Source: Vibrio tasmaniensis 1F-187
GTDB lineage: Bacteria > Pseudomonadota > Gammaproteobacteria > Enterobacterales > Vibrionaceae
Length of the DNA stretch: 32,090 nt
Direction: 5' to 3'
NCBI RefSeq assembly: GCF_000272405.2
Contig: NZ_AJZM02000434.1
Location: 1 to 32,090 of the forward strand
Shown here: piece by piece, positions 10,288 through 18,214 of the stretch
How the letters are laid out: every line of letters starts with the position of its first letter
Position numbering within the stretch: the first letter of the stretch is position 1
The notes under the pieces: model-generated
Databases searched by the model: none
What the model saw: the letters and a program-made list of their open reading frames with translations, nothing else
What the model was told of the DNA's origin: nothing
Program-made: the position numbers and the translations under genes

Positions 10288-10509
10288 CTGTCTTAGGGAA
10301 TGAGGAAATGTTCACAAGGATGTTAAGTACTCAAGTATCAACTTGGTTACCCAACAGAATTCTCGCGAACTTGTACTAAGTTCTTTTTGACACGACATTG
10401 CTCACATTGCTTCCAGTGTAATTTATAGCTTTTAGGTAAAGCTGTGGTATTCATTTGAATGGCTTTACCAGTTTTTGCTAGGCGACATCTTCGGGTGTCG
10501 CTTTTTTTA
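10288..10509 (+). ncRNA. ryhB: RyhB small RNA (iron-sparing, Fur-repressed)
   Basis: RyhB is an Hfq-dependent RNA that represses mRNAs of iron-using proteins when iron is scarce. The diagnostic core CACGACATTGCTCACATTGC at 10391-10410, continued by TTCCAGT, matches the conserved base-pairing region of E. coli RyhB as I remember it. The Fur-boxed promoter immediately upstream agrees. The transcript runs to a C(TTCG)G hairpin (10482-10501) plus T7, giving about 220 nt. That is far longer than the 90-nt E. coli RNA but like the long Vibrio cholerae form, which I recall at the same hemB-polA locus. Two further hairpins followed by T runs lie inside (10367-10388 and 10435-10475), so shorter forms are possible. 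The exact 5' end is inferred. Confidence 0.92.
10482..10508 (+). terminator. ryhB rho-independent terminator
   Basis: GCGACATC at 10482-10489 and GGTGTCGC at 10494-10501 pair around a TTCG tetraloop. Seven T residues follow (10502-10508). Confidence 0.93.
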
Positions 10510-10592
10510 TACCTCCAATTCAACAATATGCATATTTAGTGGCACGTTTTTTTATGAATAAAACGCCATCAGCATTCTTTTCCACAATGCAG

Positions 10593-10728
10593 GATCGTAA
10601 AAAGATCGTTGATCATATGTTCGATCTGTAAAATTGTTCTTTATTATCAGTGTTTTGTTGGTGTTTTTTGATTTGTTAACCTTACTTCTCAACAGGGTGG
10701 ATAAATAATATAAACAGAGTTATCCACA
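10593..10728. promoter_or_regulatory. polA upstream region: GATC cluster and DnaA boxes
   Basis: The 370-bp stretch between ryhB and polA contains no gene. It holds four GATC (Dam) sites within 34 bp (10593, 10604, 10611, 10623). A T-rich segment follows (10630-10680). A one-mismatch DnaA box in reverse orientation (GGTGGATAA, 10697-10705) comes next, then a consensus DnaA box, TTATCCACA, at 10720-10728. DnaA binding at the E. coli polA promoter has been reported, so regulation of polA is the simplest reading. No polA -35/-10 pair is clear enough to assign. Confidence 0.6.
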
Positions 10729-10879
10729 GAACGCTTGCGTCTAAGAACAAAAAATAACAACAAATCGATTATAACGAATACAACCGAGTGAACGGATACA
10801 GATCGACAACATGGAATCCAACCAACAGACGTGGCATTCTTAACAGATAATTTCTGTACTTACTGGATTCACAAATATT

Positions 10880-13693
10880 ATGGCTCGTATTCCTGATAAT
10901 CCATTGATTCTGATCGATGGCTCTTCTTACCTATATCGCGCGTTCCATGCTTACCCTGGCACCATGAGCAATGGTGATATCCCAACGAACGCTGTTTATG
11001 GTGTAGTTAACATGCTACGCAGCATGATGCGTCAATTTGCTTCTGATCGTATTGCGGTTATTTTTGATGCGAAAGGGAAAACGTTCCGTGATGACATGTA
11101 CCCAGAGTACAAAGCAAACCGCCCACCTATGCCTGACGATCTTCGTTGCCAGATAGAACCATTGCACAATGTGATTCGTGCGATGGGTTTGCCACTTATC
11201 TCTATTCCTGGCGTTGAAGCAGATGACGTGATTGGTACGTTGGCTTCTCAAGCTTCTGCGATGGGGATGCCTGTACTTATCAGTACTGGTGATAAAGATA
11301 TGGCGCAGTTAGTTGATGACAACGTTACTCTGATCAACACCATGACCAACGTGGTAATGGATCGCGAAGGTGTGATTGAGAAGTTTGGTATCCCGCCAGA
11401 ACTGATCATCGATTATTTGGCACTGATGGGCGATAAAGTCGATAACATCCCTGGTGTTCCGGGTGTGGGTGACAAGACAGCGACGGCTTTGCTACAAGGC
11501 ATTGGTAGTATCGAAAAGTTGTATCAGAATCTTGATGATATTGCGGCGCTTGGTTTCCGTGGTTCGAAAACGATGGCTAAGAAGCTGGCTGATAATAAAG
11601 ACAATGCTGACATGTCCTACGAGCTTGCAACAATCAAGCTAGATGTTGAGCTTGAAGAGACGCCTGAGTCATTGGTAAAAGCACAACCCAATATCGATGA
11701 GCTGATTAAGTTATACGGTCAACTGGTCTTCAAATCTTGGTTGAACGAGCTGCTTGAAGGTGGCAGTGGTGTGGTTGAGGCGGCAGAAAAATCTGCCGCA
11801 GCGGGAGCTGGTGCGGCACGCAACAGTGCTTCTTCAGCAACGTCTACTGTAGAGATGAATACGTCTGCCGTGACGATTGATCGTAGCAACTACGAAACGA
11901 TTCTAGATGAAGCGTCATTCAATGTTTGGTTAGAAAAGCTTAAAGCAGCTGAATTGTTTGCTTTTGATACTGAGACAGACAGCCTTGATTACATGGTGGC
12001 GAACCTGGTCGGTCTATCATTTGCGACGGACGAGGGCGTTGCCGCTTACGTACCGGTTGCTCATGATTACCTAGATGCACCGCAACAGCTGGATCGTGAT
12101 TGGGTACTTGAACAACTGAAACCGATTCTTGAAGATGATGCTCAAGCTAAAGTGGGTCAAAACCTGAAGTACGATATGAGTGTGCTAGCGCGCTACGGTA
12201 TCGAGATGAAAGGCATCAAACACGATACCATGCTGGCGTCTTACGTTTTCAACAGCGTAGGTGGCAAGCATGATATGGACAGCCTAGCGCTGCGTTTCCT
12301 TCAGCACAGCTGCATCTCATTTGAGCAAATCGCAGGTAAAGGTAAGAAACAGCTTACTTTCAACCAGATAGAACTGGGTGAGGCGTCTCCATACGCTGCA
12401 GAAGATGCTGATGTGACATTACGTCTTCATAACCGCCTGATGGAAAACATTGAGCAAGATGAAAAGCTAAAAACCATCTATGAAGAAATCGAAGTACCAC
12501 TGATTCCTGTGATGTCTCGCATTGAACGCACAGGTGTATTCATTGATGACATGTTGTTAGGGGCTCAATCGCAAGAGATTGCGGTTCGTCTGGATGAGCT
12601 AGAGCAGAAAGCTTACGAGATAGCAGAGCAAGAGTTCAATATGAACTCGCCAAAACAACTGCAAGCGATCCTGTTTGAGAAAATGGGTCTGCCAGTTATC
12701 AAGAAAACGCCATCAGGTGCACCTTCAACCAACGAAGAAGTGCTTCAAGAGCTGGCGCTTGATTACCCGCTACCTAAGTTGATCATTGAGTATCGTGGTC
12801 TTGCGAAGCTTAAGTCGACGTACACAGATAAACTGCCGAAGATGATCAACGCTGAGACTGGTCGTGTTCATACGTCTTATCATCAAGCGGTGACCGCGAC
12901 GGGCCGTTTGTCTTCGACTGATCCAAACCTACAGAACATCCCAATTCGTAATGAAGAAGGTCGTCGTATCCGCCAAGCATTCGTTGCACAGCATGGTTGG
13001 AAGATTCTAGCGGTCGATTACTCTCAAATTGAATTGCGTATCATGGCGCACCTATCGGGTGATAAAGCGCTGCTGGAAGCATTCCAACAAGGCAAAGATA
13101 TCCACGCGGCAACGGCTGCTGAGATCATTGGTGTTGATATTGATAGTGTGACCACTGAGCAGCGTCGTCGTGCTAAAGCGGTTAACTTTGGTCTTATCTA
13201 CGGCATGAGTGCTTTTGGTTTGGCTAAGCAGCTAGGTATTCCTCGTGGCGAAGCACAACACTACATGGATACTTACTTTGAGCGTTACCCAGGTGTGATG
13301 CAGTATATGGAAGACACACGCAGCGCGGCTTCAGAGCAAGGCTTTGTTGAAACCATTTACGGTCGTCGTCTGCACCTTCCTGAGATTCAATCTCGAAATG
13401 GCATGCGTCGTAAGGCTGCTGAACGTGCGGCAATCAACGCGCCAATGCAGGGCACAGCAGCAGATATCATTAAGAAAGCGATGCTGTTGGTTGATGAATG
13501 GATTCAAGCGGAAGGCGATGGTCGTGTGAAACTGCTTATGCAAGTACACGATGAATTGGTCTTCGAAGTGGAAGAGTCAGCTTTAGCCGAAATTGAAAGT
13601 AAAGTACAAGAATTGATGGAATCCGCCGCAGAGCTAGAAGTACCGCTTGTCGCGGAAGCTGGCCACGGTGACAACTGGGATCAAGCCCACTAA
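10880..13693 (+). CDS. polA: DNA polymerase I
   Basis: A 937-residue enzyme for Okazaki-fragment maturation and repair synthesis. The N-terminal 5'-3' exonuclease (about 1-300) begins with [18 protein letters not shown] and has VEADDVIG and [19 protein letters not shown]. An Ala/Ser-rich linker lies near 300-330. The 3'-5' exonuclease domain starts at [11 protein letters not shown], with Asp363 and Glu365 both present, so proofreading should be intact. The polymerase domain has motif A DYSQIELR (Asp713), motif [15 protein letters not shown] and motif [11 protein letters not shown] (Asp891). No good ribosome-binding site precedes the ATG (CACAAATATT), so initiation may be weak. It is followed by its own terminator and the Spot 42 gene, as in E. 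coli. Confidence 0.98.
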   Translation: MARIPDNPLILIDGSSYLYRAFHAYPGTMSNGDIPTNAVYGVVNMLRSMMRQFASDRIAVIFDAKGKTFRDDMYPEYKANRPPMPDDLRCQIEPLHNVIRAMGLPLISIPGVEADDVIGTLASQASAMGMPVLISTGDKDMAQLVDDNVTLINTMTNVVMDREGVIEKFGIPPELIIDYLALMGDKVDNIPGVPGVGDKTATALLQGIGSIEKLYQNLDDIAALGFRGSKTMAKKLADNKDNADMSYELATIKLDVELEETPESLVKAQPNIDELIKLYGQLVFKSWLNELLEGGSGVVEAAEKSAAAGAGAARNSASSATSTVEMNTSAVTIDRSNYETILDEASFNVWLEKLKAAELFAFDTETDSLDYMVANLVGLSFATDEGVAAYVPVAHDYLDAPQQLDRDWVLEQLKPILEDDAQAKVGQNLKYDMSVLARYGIEMKGIKHDTMLASYVFNSVGGKHDMDSLALRFLQHSCISFEQIAGKGKKQLTFNQIELGEASPYAAEDADVTLRLHNRLMENIEQDEKLKTIYEEIEVPLIPVMSRIERTGVFIDDMLLGAQSQEIAVRLDELEQKAYEIAEQEFNMNSPKQLQAILFEKMGLPVIKKTPSGAPSTNEEVLQELALDYPLPKLIIEYRGLAKLKSTYTDKLPKMINAETGRVHTSYHQAVTATGRLSSTDPNLQNIPIRNEEGRRIRQAFVAQHGWKILAVDYSQIELRIMAHLSGDKALLEAFQQGKDIHAATAAEIIGVDIDSVTTEQRRRAKAVNFGLIYGMSAFGLAKQLGIPRGEAQHYMDTYFERYPGVMQYMEDTRSAASEQGFVETIYGRRLHLPEIQSRNGMRRKAAERAAINAPMQGTAADIIKKAMLLVDEWIQAEGDGRVKLLMQVHDELVFEVEESALAEIESKVQELMESAAELEVPLVAEAGHGDNWDQAH

Positions 13694-13728
13694 TCAGTTT
13701 TTGACCTTATTGAGTAAATTAGTATGAG

Positions 13729-13755
13729 CCAGTGCACAAACACTGGATTTTTTTG
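13729..13755 (+). terminator. polA rho-independent terminator
   Basis: CCAGTG at 13729-13734 and CACTGG at 13741-13746 form a 6-bp stem with a 6-nt loop. ATTTTTTT follows. Confidence 0.88.
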
Positions 13756-13831
13756 TCTCGAATAAAGTTAGGTCATAAGAAGATTTTGGGTGTTTTAATA
13801 AAACGTTCATGAAAAAAAACTACAAAAATGG

Positions 13832-13860
13832 TTTTCATTTCTGAGCAATTGTTGTACATT
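13832..13860 (+). promoter_or_regulatory. spf (Spot 42) promoter
   Basis: TACATT at 13855-13860 is placed 7 nt before the expected Spot 42 5' end. TTTTCA at 13832-13837 is a weak -35 at 17 bp. In E. coli this promoter is repressed by cAMP-CRP. I did not find a convincing CRP site here; an ATGAAAA/TTTTCAT inverted repeat (13809-13815 and 13832-13838) overlaps the -35. Confidence 0.6.
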
Positions 13861-13867
13861 AAATCTT

Positions 13868-13972
13868 GTAGGGTACAGAGGTAAGATGTTCTATCTTTCA
13901 GACCTTTTGTTTCACGTTATTGGATTAGGCTGATTCAGCCGCCCCAGTCAGTATTTGACTGGGGCGTTTTTT
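13868..13972 (+). ncRNA. spf: Spot 42 small RNA
   Basis: The transcript, about 105 nt, starts GTAGGGTACAGAGGTAAGAT. It runs through TTCTATCTTTCAGACCTTTT to the terminal hairpin GCCCCAGTCAGTATTTGACT-GGGGC followed by T6. Most positions match E. coli Spot 42 as I remember it. The main difference is a shortened stretch just before the terminator stem. Spot 42 is an Hfq-binding RNA made when glucose is abundant; it represses secondary-metabolism and catabolic mRNAs such as galK. The position directly downstream of polA is the same as in E. coli and other Vibrionaceae. Confidence 0.97.
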
Positions 13973-14199
13973 CTTGTGCGAAAGAAAAATATCTCCAACC
14001 TACTATTCCCCCGTAAAATCTCCCATTTTTAGTGCCTTTTGTTACGCTTTCCCTAAGCAGCGTGATAAACACTTGATTGCCTTAGATCTGGAATTCAATC
14101 AGCAATTGGTAATTTTAATCCGTCTCTAAGTGCATTGTTTTATTCTTGAAAATAACTTTTATTTTACAAGTGACTCATAATACATTGATCGCTTACGTC
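13973..14199. other. Intergenic stretch after spf, no assigned gene
   Basis: 227 bp between spf and the convergent hypothetical gene. It contains small stems (ACGCT/AGCGT at 14044-14063; TGATTG/CAATCA at 14074-14101) but no T-run terminator, no reading frame and no clear promoter. I cannot assign a function. Confidence 0.5.
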
Positions 14200-14799
14200 T
14201 TATTTATCAGTATATTGAGTGGGTGAATGCTCAATGTAGTCCATGATTTCCTGTTGTTTCTCTGTGCTGTATTTCAGAGCTTCGGCCGTGATCTGGATAG
14301 ATTGCGCCATAGAAGAGATATTGTTGGTCGCTTCCACCAAGGTTTGCTGCATGGGTTTTAGGATAAGTAGATAGATAGCGGTCAACGCGATAACAATGAC
14401 AGTGATAACGGCTGCCAACGCAATAATGATTTTAGTTTGGATATCATCTAGCAGTAATTGACTGGTTTTCTTAAAGGCGAGTCGAGATTGGTCTAAGACT
14501 TGTGGGAGTTGATTGAGTGATGTCTTGGTGGAGCTCGCAAGCTGATTGATGCTTTCAACGGTTTGATTCAAGGCTTGTTGTTGGTCATTGCTGAGGTTGG
14601 GGTTGTTGACTATCGCCTGCAAAGATTGCGATATCACCTCAAGAGACTCACTCGCGTCTTTTGCGTACCTTTCCATACCATCTAGGTCTAAGGTCATATC
14701 GACATTGATTAATGGGACTTGTTCTTGTTCTGCTTCAGAGGCAAACCCTGTCAGTGAGAGCAACATAAGTGCAATGATGGCCAATGGTGTTTTCCACAT
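14200..14799 (-). CDS. Unrecognised exported membrane protein with coiled coil
   Basis: I do not recognise this 199-residue protein. It has a clear N-terminal signal peptide (residues 1-20, MWKTPLAIIALMLLSLTGFA). A periplasmic helical, Gln/Ser/Leu-rich region, about 22-120, resembles the four-helix sensor part of chemoreceptors but has no identifiable ligand motif. A strong transmembrane helix spans about 124-147. The cytoplasmic helical tail of about 50 residues (VEATNNISSMAQSIQITAEA) also looks receptor-like but is too short for a signalling domain. It could be a truncated or minimal methyl-accepting-like protein, or an unrelated coiled-coil membrane factor. It lies downstream of engB on the same strand, with a terminator between. 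Confidence 0.7.
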   Translation of the reverse strand: MWKTPLAIIALMLLSLTGFASEAEQEQVPLINVDMTLDLDGMERYAKDASESLEVISQSLQAIVNNPNLSNDQQQALNQTVESINQLASSTKTSLNQLPQVLDQSRLAFKKTSQLLLDDIQTKIIIALAAVITVIVIALTAIYLLILKPMQQTLVEATNNISSMAQSIQITAEALKYSTEKQQEIMDYIEHSPTQYTDK

Positions 14800-14926
14800 G
14801 AGTATTCCTTTCTCATTGTTCTGTTTATTTAGATGTGTCTTTTAGTATGGTTCACTTCTCTCGTTTCTAACTGATTAATCTTGTCTTTAATTCTCAAGAC
14901 TTAGGTTTAACTCACTAATTTTTGGG

Positions 14927-14961
14927 CAAAAAAATACCCCACCTATATAAGGAAGGGTATT
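14927..14961 (-). terminator. engB rho-independent terminator
   Basis: Read on the minus strand, AATACCC (14961-14955) pairs with GGGTATT (14939-14933) around a 15-nt interior with weaker pairing. A run of T residues follows (14934 to 14928). Confidence 0.8.
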
Positions 14962-15029
14962 AATAAGGCTAAATCACTTGCTGTAAGTGCTTTAACTTCT
15001 AATTATAGATAAAGCTATAGATAGAAGAA

Positions 15030-15689
15030 TTACTCTGAGTCGTTTTGCTCTTCGTCCGCTAGCTCATCAATGATCTGATTAGCAAACACAGGTGCAAACC
15101 ACTCATCCATCTTGGCACGCAGTTGGTCAACGCCGATGCCCTTCATTGAAGAGAAGACATCAACCGCTACATCACCACCGAAAGATTTCGCATCATTACG
15201 GATTTTCAGTAGCTGTGCTTTACGCGCACCGCTTTTCAGTTTGTCTGCTTTTGTTAACAAAATCTGTACTGGGATGCGGCTATCGATAGCCCAGTAGATC
15301 ATTTGTTGGTCAAGGTCCTTCATTGGGTGACGGATATCCATCAATACCACTAAACCTTTTAGGCTTTCACGTCGTTGTAGGTATTCACCTAGCGACTTCT
15401 GCCATTTTTTCTTCATCTCAAGCGGTACTTGAGCGAAGCCATATCCCGGTAAATCGACAATATGACAGCCGTCGGTAACCTTAAATAGGTTAATTAGCTG
15501 AGTTCGACCTGGGGTTTTACTGGTTTTCGCCAAGCTTTTTTGGTTTGTAACGCGGTTTAGTGCGCTAGATTTACCAGCATTGGAGCGTCCTGCAAACGCA
15601 ATTTCGATCCCTTCGTCTTCTGGTAAGTGACGAATATCAGGTGCACTGGTAATGAAATGCGTGTTTTGATAATGAATTTTTACGCTCAC
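15030..15689 (-). CDS. engB: Ribosome biogenesis GTPase EngB (YihA/YsxC)
   Basis: An essential Ras-like GTPase that helps assemble the 50S subunit. From the start chosen the protein is 219 residues and begins (M)[19 protein letters not shown]1 is GRSNAGKSS, with G2 in KTPGRTQ, G3 DLPGYGFA and G4 TKAD. The reading frame extends 50 codons further upstream to 15839, but that part is unlike the family and crosses the cytochrome c4 promoter. GGAG lies 6 nt before GTG 15689, which explains the site. An alternative ATG at 15701 (MELTVSVK) is possible but lacks a spaced ribosome-binding site. It is divergent from cytochrome c4. The acidic tail ([12 protein letters not shown]) is ordinary. Confidence 0.95.
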   Translation of the reverse strand: MSVKIHYQNTHFITSAPDIRHLPEDEGIEIAFAGRSNAGKSSALNRVTNQKSLAKTSKTPGRTQLINLFKVTDGCHIVDLPGYGFAQVPLEMKKKWQKSLGEYLQRRESLKGLVVLMDIRHPMKDLDQQMIYWAIDSRIPVQILLTKADKLKSGARKAQLLKIRNDAKSFGGDVAVDVFSSMKGIGVDQLRAKMDEWFAPVFANQIIDELADEEQNDSE

Positions 15690-15837
15690 TGTTAACTCCA
15701 TCTCGACTTTGTGTAGTCGATTGATTACTTTTTTGTGAATTTGTGTAAAATAACCGTGCTCGGCATAAGGTCGCCTATTGTACCATGAGTGGCAACATAG
15801 AGTGGTACTGGAAGCTTGATAATTATAATGGAATGTC

Positions 15838-16455
15838 ATGAAGAAATTAGCGCTAATTTTGAGTCTTTTAGCCAGCTGCTCAGTATGGGCTCAAGGTAGT
15901 ATTGAAGCTGGTAAAGCCAAATCACAAACATGTGTTGCCTGCCACGGTGCTGACGGCAACAGTCTGATCACTCAGTATCCTAAGCTGGCTGGTCAACATG
16001 AGAAGTATCTAGAGAAGCAGTTAAAAGAGCTTAAGCTAGGTATGACGAGTGGTGGTAAACAAGGTCGTTACGAGCCTGTAATGGGTGCAATGGCGATGCC
16101 TTTATCTGAAGAAGATATGGCTGACCTAGCGGCATACTACGCATCTCTCCCTATCTCTAGTAACTCTACTCCTGAAAATGTAGTAGATGAAGGTAAGGTT
16201 CTTTACACTGCGGGTAACGCAGAACGCGGCGTAACGGCTTGTATTGCTTGTCACGGCCCTCGTGGTAATGGTACCGAACTTTCTGGTTTCCCTAAGATTT
16301 CAGGTCAGCACGCAGATTACATCAAGGCTCAACTTGAGAAATTCCGCGATGGTAACCGTAATAACGACATGAATGCGATGATGCGTGATGTAGCTAAAAA
16401 GTTAACAGACGCAGATATTGATACCTTATCGAAGTACGTTGGTGGTTTACACTAA
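15838..16455 (+). CDS. Cytochrome c4, diheme
   Basis: A 205-residue periplasmic diheme electron carrier. Residues 1-19 are a Sec signal peptide ([17 protein letters not shown]). Two class-I cytochrome c domains follow. The first has CVACH (Cys32, Cys35, His36) and the second CIACH (Cys135, Cys138, His139). Methionine axial ligands probably lie in VMGAMAMP and in DMNAMMRD. The internal duplication and spacing are those of cytochrome c4, which passes electrons to terminal oxidases such as cbb3. GGA sits 5 nt before the ATG. A single-gene unit, divergent from engB as in other Vibrios, it ends at a strong terminator 60 nt downstream. Confidence 0.95.
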   Translation: MKKLALILSLLASCSVWAQGSIEAGKAKSQTCVACHGADGNSLITQYPKLAGQHEKYLEKQLKELKLGMTSGGKQGRYEPVMGAMAMPLSEEDMADLAAYYASLPISSNSTPENVVDEGKVLYTAGNAERGVTACIACHGPRGNGTELSGFPKISGQHADYIKAQLEKFRDGNRNNDMNAMMRDVAKKLTDADIDTLSKYVGGLH

Positions 16456-16516
16456 TATGTCGGTTTCTTGCTCTTAGCCAGAGTAATGAAATGTACGTTC
16501 GAGCGAGATTGAAGAG

Positions 16517-16550
16517 ACGCCCCGATCAGTAATGGTTGGGGCGTTTTCTT
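16517..16550 (+). terminator. Terminator after cytochrome c4
   Basis: ACGCCCC at 16517-16523 and GGGGCGT at 16538-16544 form a 7-bp stem. TTTTCTTTT follows. Confidence 0.88.
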
Positions 16551-16621
16551 TTGTATTGATTTTATATATCCGGTTTGTGTTAATGTCTAATTTATCAATG
16601 CGTGTTCGAATTGTGTACAAA

Positions 16622-16666
16622 AGTGTGAGCTCGCACTCTTGTAGTCTTTTTGTAAAAAGGTATAGT
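16622..16666 (+). promoter_or_regulatory. csrC promoter with upstream palindrome (candidate UvrY/VarA site)
   Basis: TTGTAG at 16639-16644 and TATAGT at 16661-16666 are 16 bp apart. Directly upstream, AGTGTGAGCTCGCACT (16622-16637) is a 16-bp palindrome with one mismatched pair. It includes TGTGAG, the left half of the UvrY/GacA-type consensus TGTGAG-N6-CTTACA, although the right half matches poorly. BarA-UvrY (VarS-VarA in Vibrio) control of Csr RNAs is well known, so the position is apt. Confidence 0.5.
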
Positions 16667-16672
16667 AGCCGC

Positions 16673-16927
16673 CATCAGCTAGGAGCTGACTTAGATACGG
16701 ATGGTCATCTAGTCTAACGGTATAGACAGAAACGGATCAGGCTAGGACAGCCCAGCAACAAGGTGTTAGAAAAGGATAGCCAAAACTCATCAGGACGATG
16801 AACAACAAACAAATTTGGCATGGAAAGCACCAATAACAAATGGAGATTTGTGTACCAAGTTGAGTATGCAAATTTTGGCCGATATAGGCAGATTTAGAGA
16901 GCGATAGGTTTTCCTATCGCTTTTTTT
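16673..16927 (+). ncRNA. csrC: CsrC-type CsrA-sequestering small RNA
   Basis: The RNA, about 255 nt, contains eight GGA motifs (16682, 16699, 16734, 16745, 16774, 16793, 16822, 16842). Four are displayed in hairpin loops, the arrangement that binds CsrA. These are TCAGCT-AGG-AGCTGA (16675-16689), GGCT-AGGAC-AGCC (16740-16752), TCATC-AGGAC-GATGA (16787-16801) and ACAAAT-GGAG-ATTTGT (16836-16851). It starts 7 nt after a -10 element and ends at GCGATAGG-TTTT-CCTATCGC plus T7. Its length and its place between engB (yihA) and yihI match E. coli csrC (245 nt). It should titrate CsrA and so control carbon storage, motility and, in Vibrios, quorum-sensing output. Primary sequence similarity is low, so the call rests on structure and synteny. 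Confidence 0.88.
16901..16927 (+). terminator. csrC rho-independent terminator
   Basis: GCGATAGG (16901-16908) and CCTATCGC (16913-16920) form a perfect 8-bp stem with a TTTT loop. T7 follows. Confidence 0.95.
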
Positions 16928-17012
16928 ATTGATTTGATGAAAAAACACCCAATACCTCTCCACTATAAACTCAGTTTCTGGTATGTTTCGCATCCCTGTT
17001 TAAGGATGTGCT

Positions 17013-17651
17013 ATGTATACTTGTCCCTTATGCCATCACCAAGGCGTGAATCACTATTTTGAAGACAAACGCAGAGCCTATCTGCAGTGTCAGCAATGTG
17101 AACTGGTATTTGTTAAACCTGAACAAAGGTTAGAAGCAAAAGAAGAGAAAGCACACTATGATCTCCATGAGAACGATCCTAGTGATGCAGGCTATCGCCG
17201 TTTTCTATCTCGCATCGCGGATCCACTAACAGACAAAATTTCATCTAACTCACACGGGTTGGATTTTGGTTGTGGCCCAGGCCCTACGCTATCTATTATG
17301 TTAGAAGAAGCCGGACACACCATGGAGTTGTACGATATCTATTACCACCCAGAAGCTTCTGTGTTGGAAAAAACGTATGACTTTATGACTGCCACGGAGG
17401 TGATAGAGCATCTTTATCACCCAGACAAAGTGTGGCAGCAATGGTTGAATTTAGTTAAACCCAAGGGCTGGATTGGTCTTATGACTAAACTAGTAATAGA
17501 CGTAGACGCGTTTGCTGGTTGGCACTACAAGAATGACCCGACACATGTCGTCTTCTTTAGTCGTCAAACATTCCAGTTTTTGGCAGAGCGGGATAAGCTC
17601 GAACTAGAATTTTTTGGAAATGATGTAATTTTACTGAGGAAAGTGCAGTAA
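17013..17651 (+). CDS. Class I SAM methyltransferase with N-terminal zinc ribbon
   Basis: A 212-residue protein. Residues 4-29 form a four-cysteine knuckle (CPLC at 4-7, CQQC at 26-29). A methyltransferase type-11/12-like fold follows, with motif I GLDFGCGPGP near 84-93. A TATEVIEHL segment (about 126-134) is typical of UbiG-like small-molecule methyltransferases. The substrate is unknown. AAGGA 8 nt before the ATG supports the start. The stop overlaps the yihI start by one base (TAATG), so the two are probably translated together. The gene lies between the CsrC RNA and yihI, where E. coli has none. Confidence 0.85.
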   Translation: MYTCPLCHHQGVNHYFEDKRRAYLQCQQCELVFVKPEQRLEAKEEKAHYDLHENDPSDAGYRRFLSRIADPLTDKISSNSHGLDFGCGPGPTLSIMLEEAGHTMELYDIYYHPEASVLEKTYDFMTATEVIEHLYHPDKVWQQWLNLVKPKGWIGLMTKLVIDVDAFAGWHYKNDPTHVVFFSRQTFQFLAERDKLELEFFGNDVILLRKVQ

Positions 17652-18208
17652 TGGGTCGTAGTAAGAAATCAAGAAAACCGGGAGCACTTGGCGCTCCGGA
17701 ACCTATGGTTACTCGTAACCGTAGTGAATCTGATGTTGAAGGTCGTGAACGTAAGCGTGTTAAAAAGCGTAAAGGCCTTAAGTCTGGCAGCCGTCACTCT
17801 GATGGTAGCGAAGCAAAACAGCGTAAAGCTGCACTAGCTCGCGACCCTCGTTTAGGCAGCAAGAAAAAAATCCCGCTGATTGTTGAACCAGCGAAGAAGT
17901 CGACGAAACAAGAGCGCAAGCTATCTAACGAACAAGAGTTAGAGATGCTTGAGAATGATGCTCAACTGAACACATTGCTAGATCGTATCGAAAATGGTGA
18001 AAACCTAGGTGCTGGTCTGCAGAAGTTTGTTGATGAGAAACTTGATCGTATCGAACACCTAATGGGCCGCTTAGGTCTGCTAGAGCCAGAAGACGATGAA
18101 GAAGAGATCTTCGAAGAAGCACCTGTTGCCTCTAAGAAGAAAGCAAGCTCTGACGAAGACTTGCTATCTCAATTCGAAGATTTCGACTTAGACAGCTTTA
18201 AAGGTTAA
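17651..18208 (+). CDS. yihI: Der GTPase-activating protein YihI
   Basis: A 185-residue protein of the YihI family, which stimulates the GTPase Der (EngA) and so slows late 50S ribosome assembly. The N-terminal 70 residues are very basic (MGRSKKSRKPG, RKRVKKRKGLKSGSRH). The family box DPRLGSKKKIPL follows near residues 66-77. The helical ELEMLENDAQLNTLLDRIE and a long acidic tail (PEDDEEEIFEEAP) complete the protein. The charge pattern and the location between csrC and hemN match E. coli. It overlaps the methyltransferase by 1 nt and is followed 6 nt later by the DUF2489 gene, so the three likely form an operon. Confidence 0.94.
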   Translation: MGRSKKSRKPGALGAPEPMVTRNRSESDVEGRERKRVKKRKGLKSGSRHSDGSEAKQRKAALARDPRLGSKKKIPLIVEPAKKSTKQERKLSNEQELEMLENDAQLNTLLDRIENGENLGAGLQKFVDEKLDRIEHLMGRLGLLEPEDDEEEIFEEAPVASKKKASSDEDLLSQFEDFDLDSFKG

Positions 18209-18214
18209 TAGCCA

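Noticed and set aside
10300..10326. Eight-codon reading frame inside the RyhB RNA
   Set aside because: It is very short, has only a poor ribosome-binding site, and no sign of constraint can be judged from one sequence.
10510..10879. Replication origin upstream of polA
   Set aside because: Only one consensus and one near-consensus DnaA box are present, with no array or typical unwinding 13-mers; regulation of polA is the simpler explanation.
13973..14199. A second small RNA gene after spf
   Set aside because: Small stems are present, but there is no terminator with a T run and no good promoter, so it is not called.
15690..15839. 50-codon N-terminal extension of EngB reaching the cytochrome c4 start
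   Set aside because: The extra residues do not resemble the family, the region must hold divergent promoters, and GGAG is placed 6 nt before the internal GTG at 15689.
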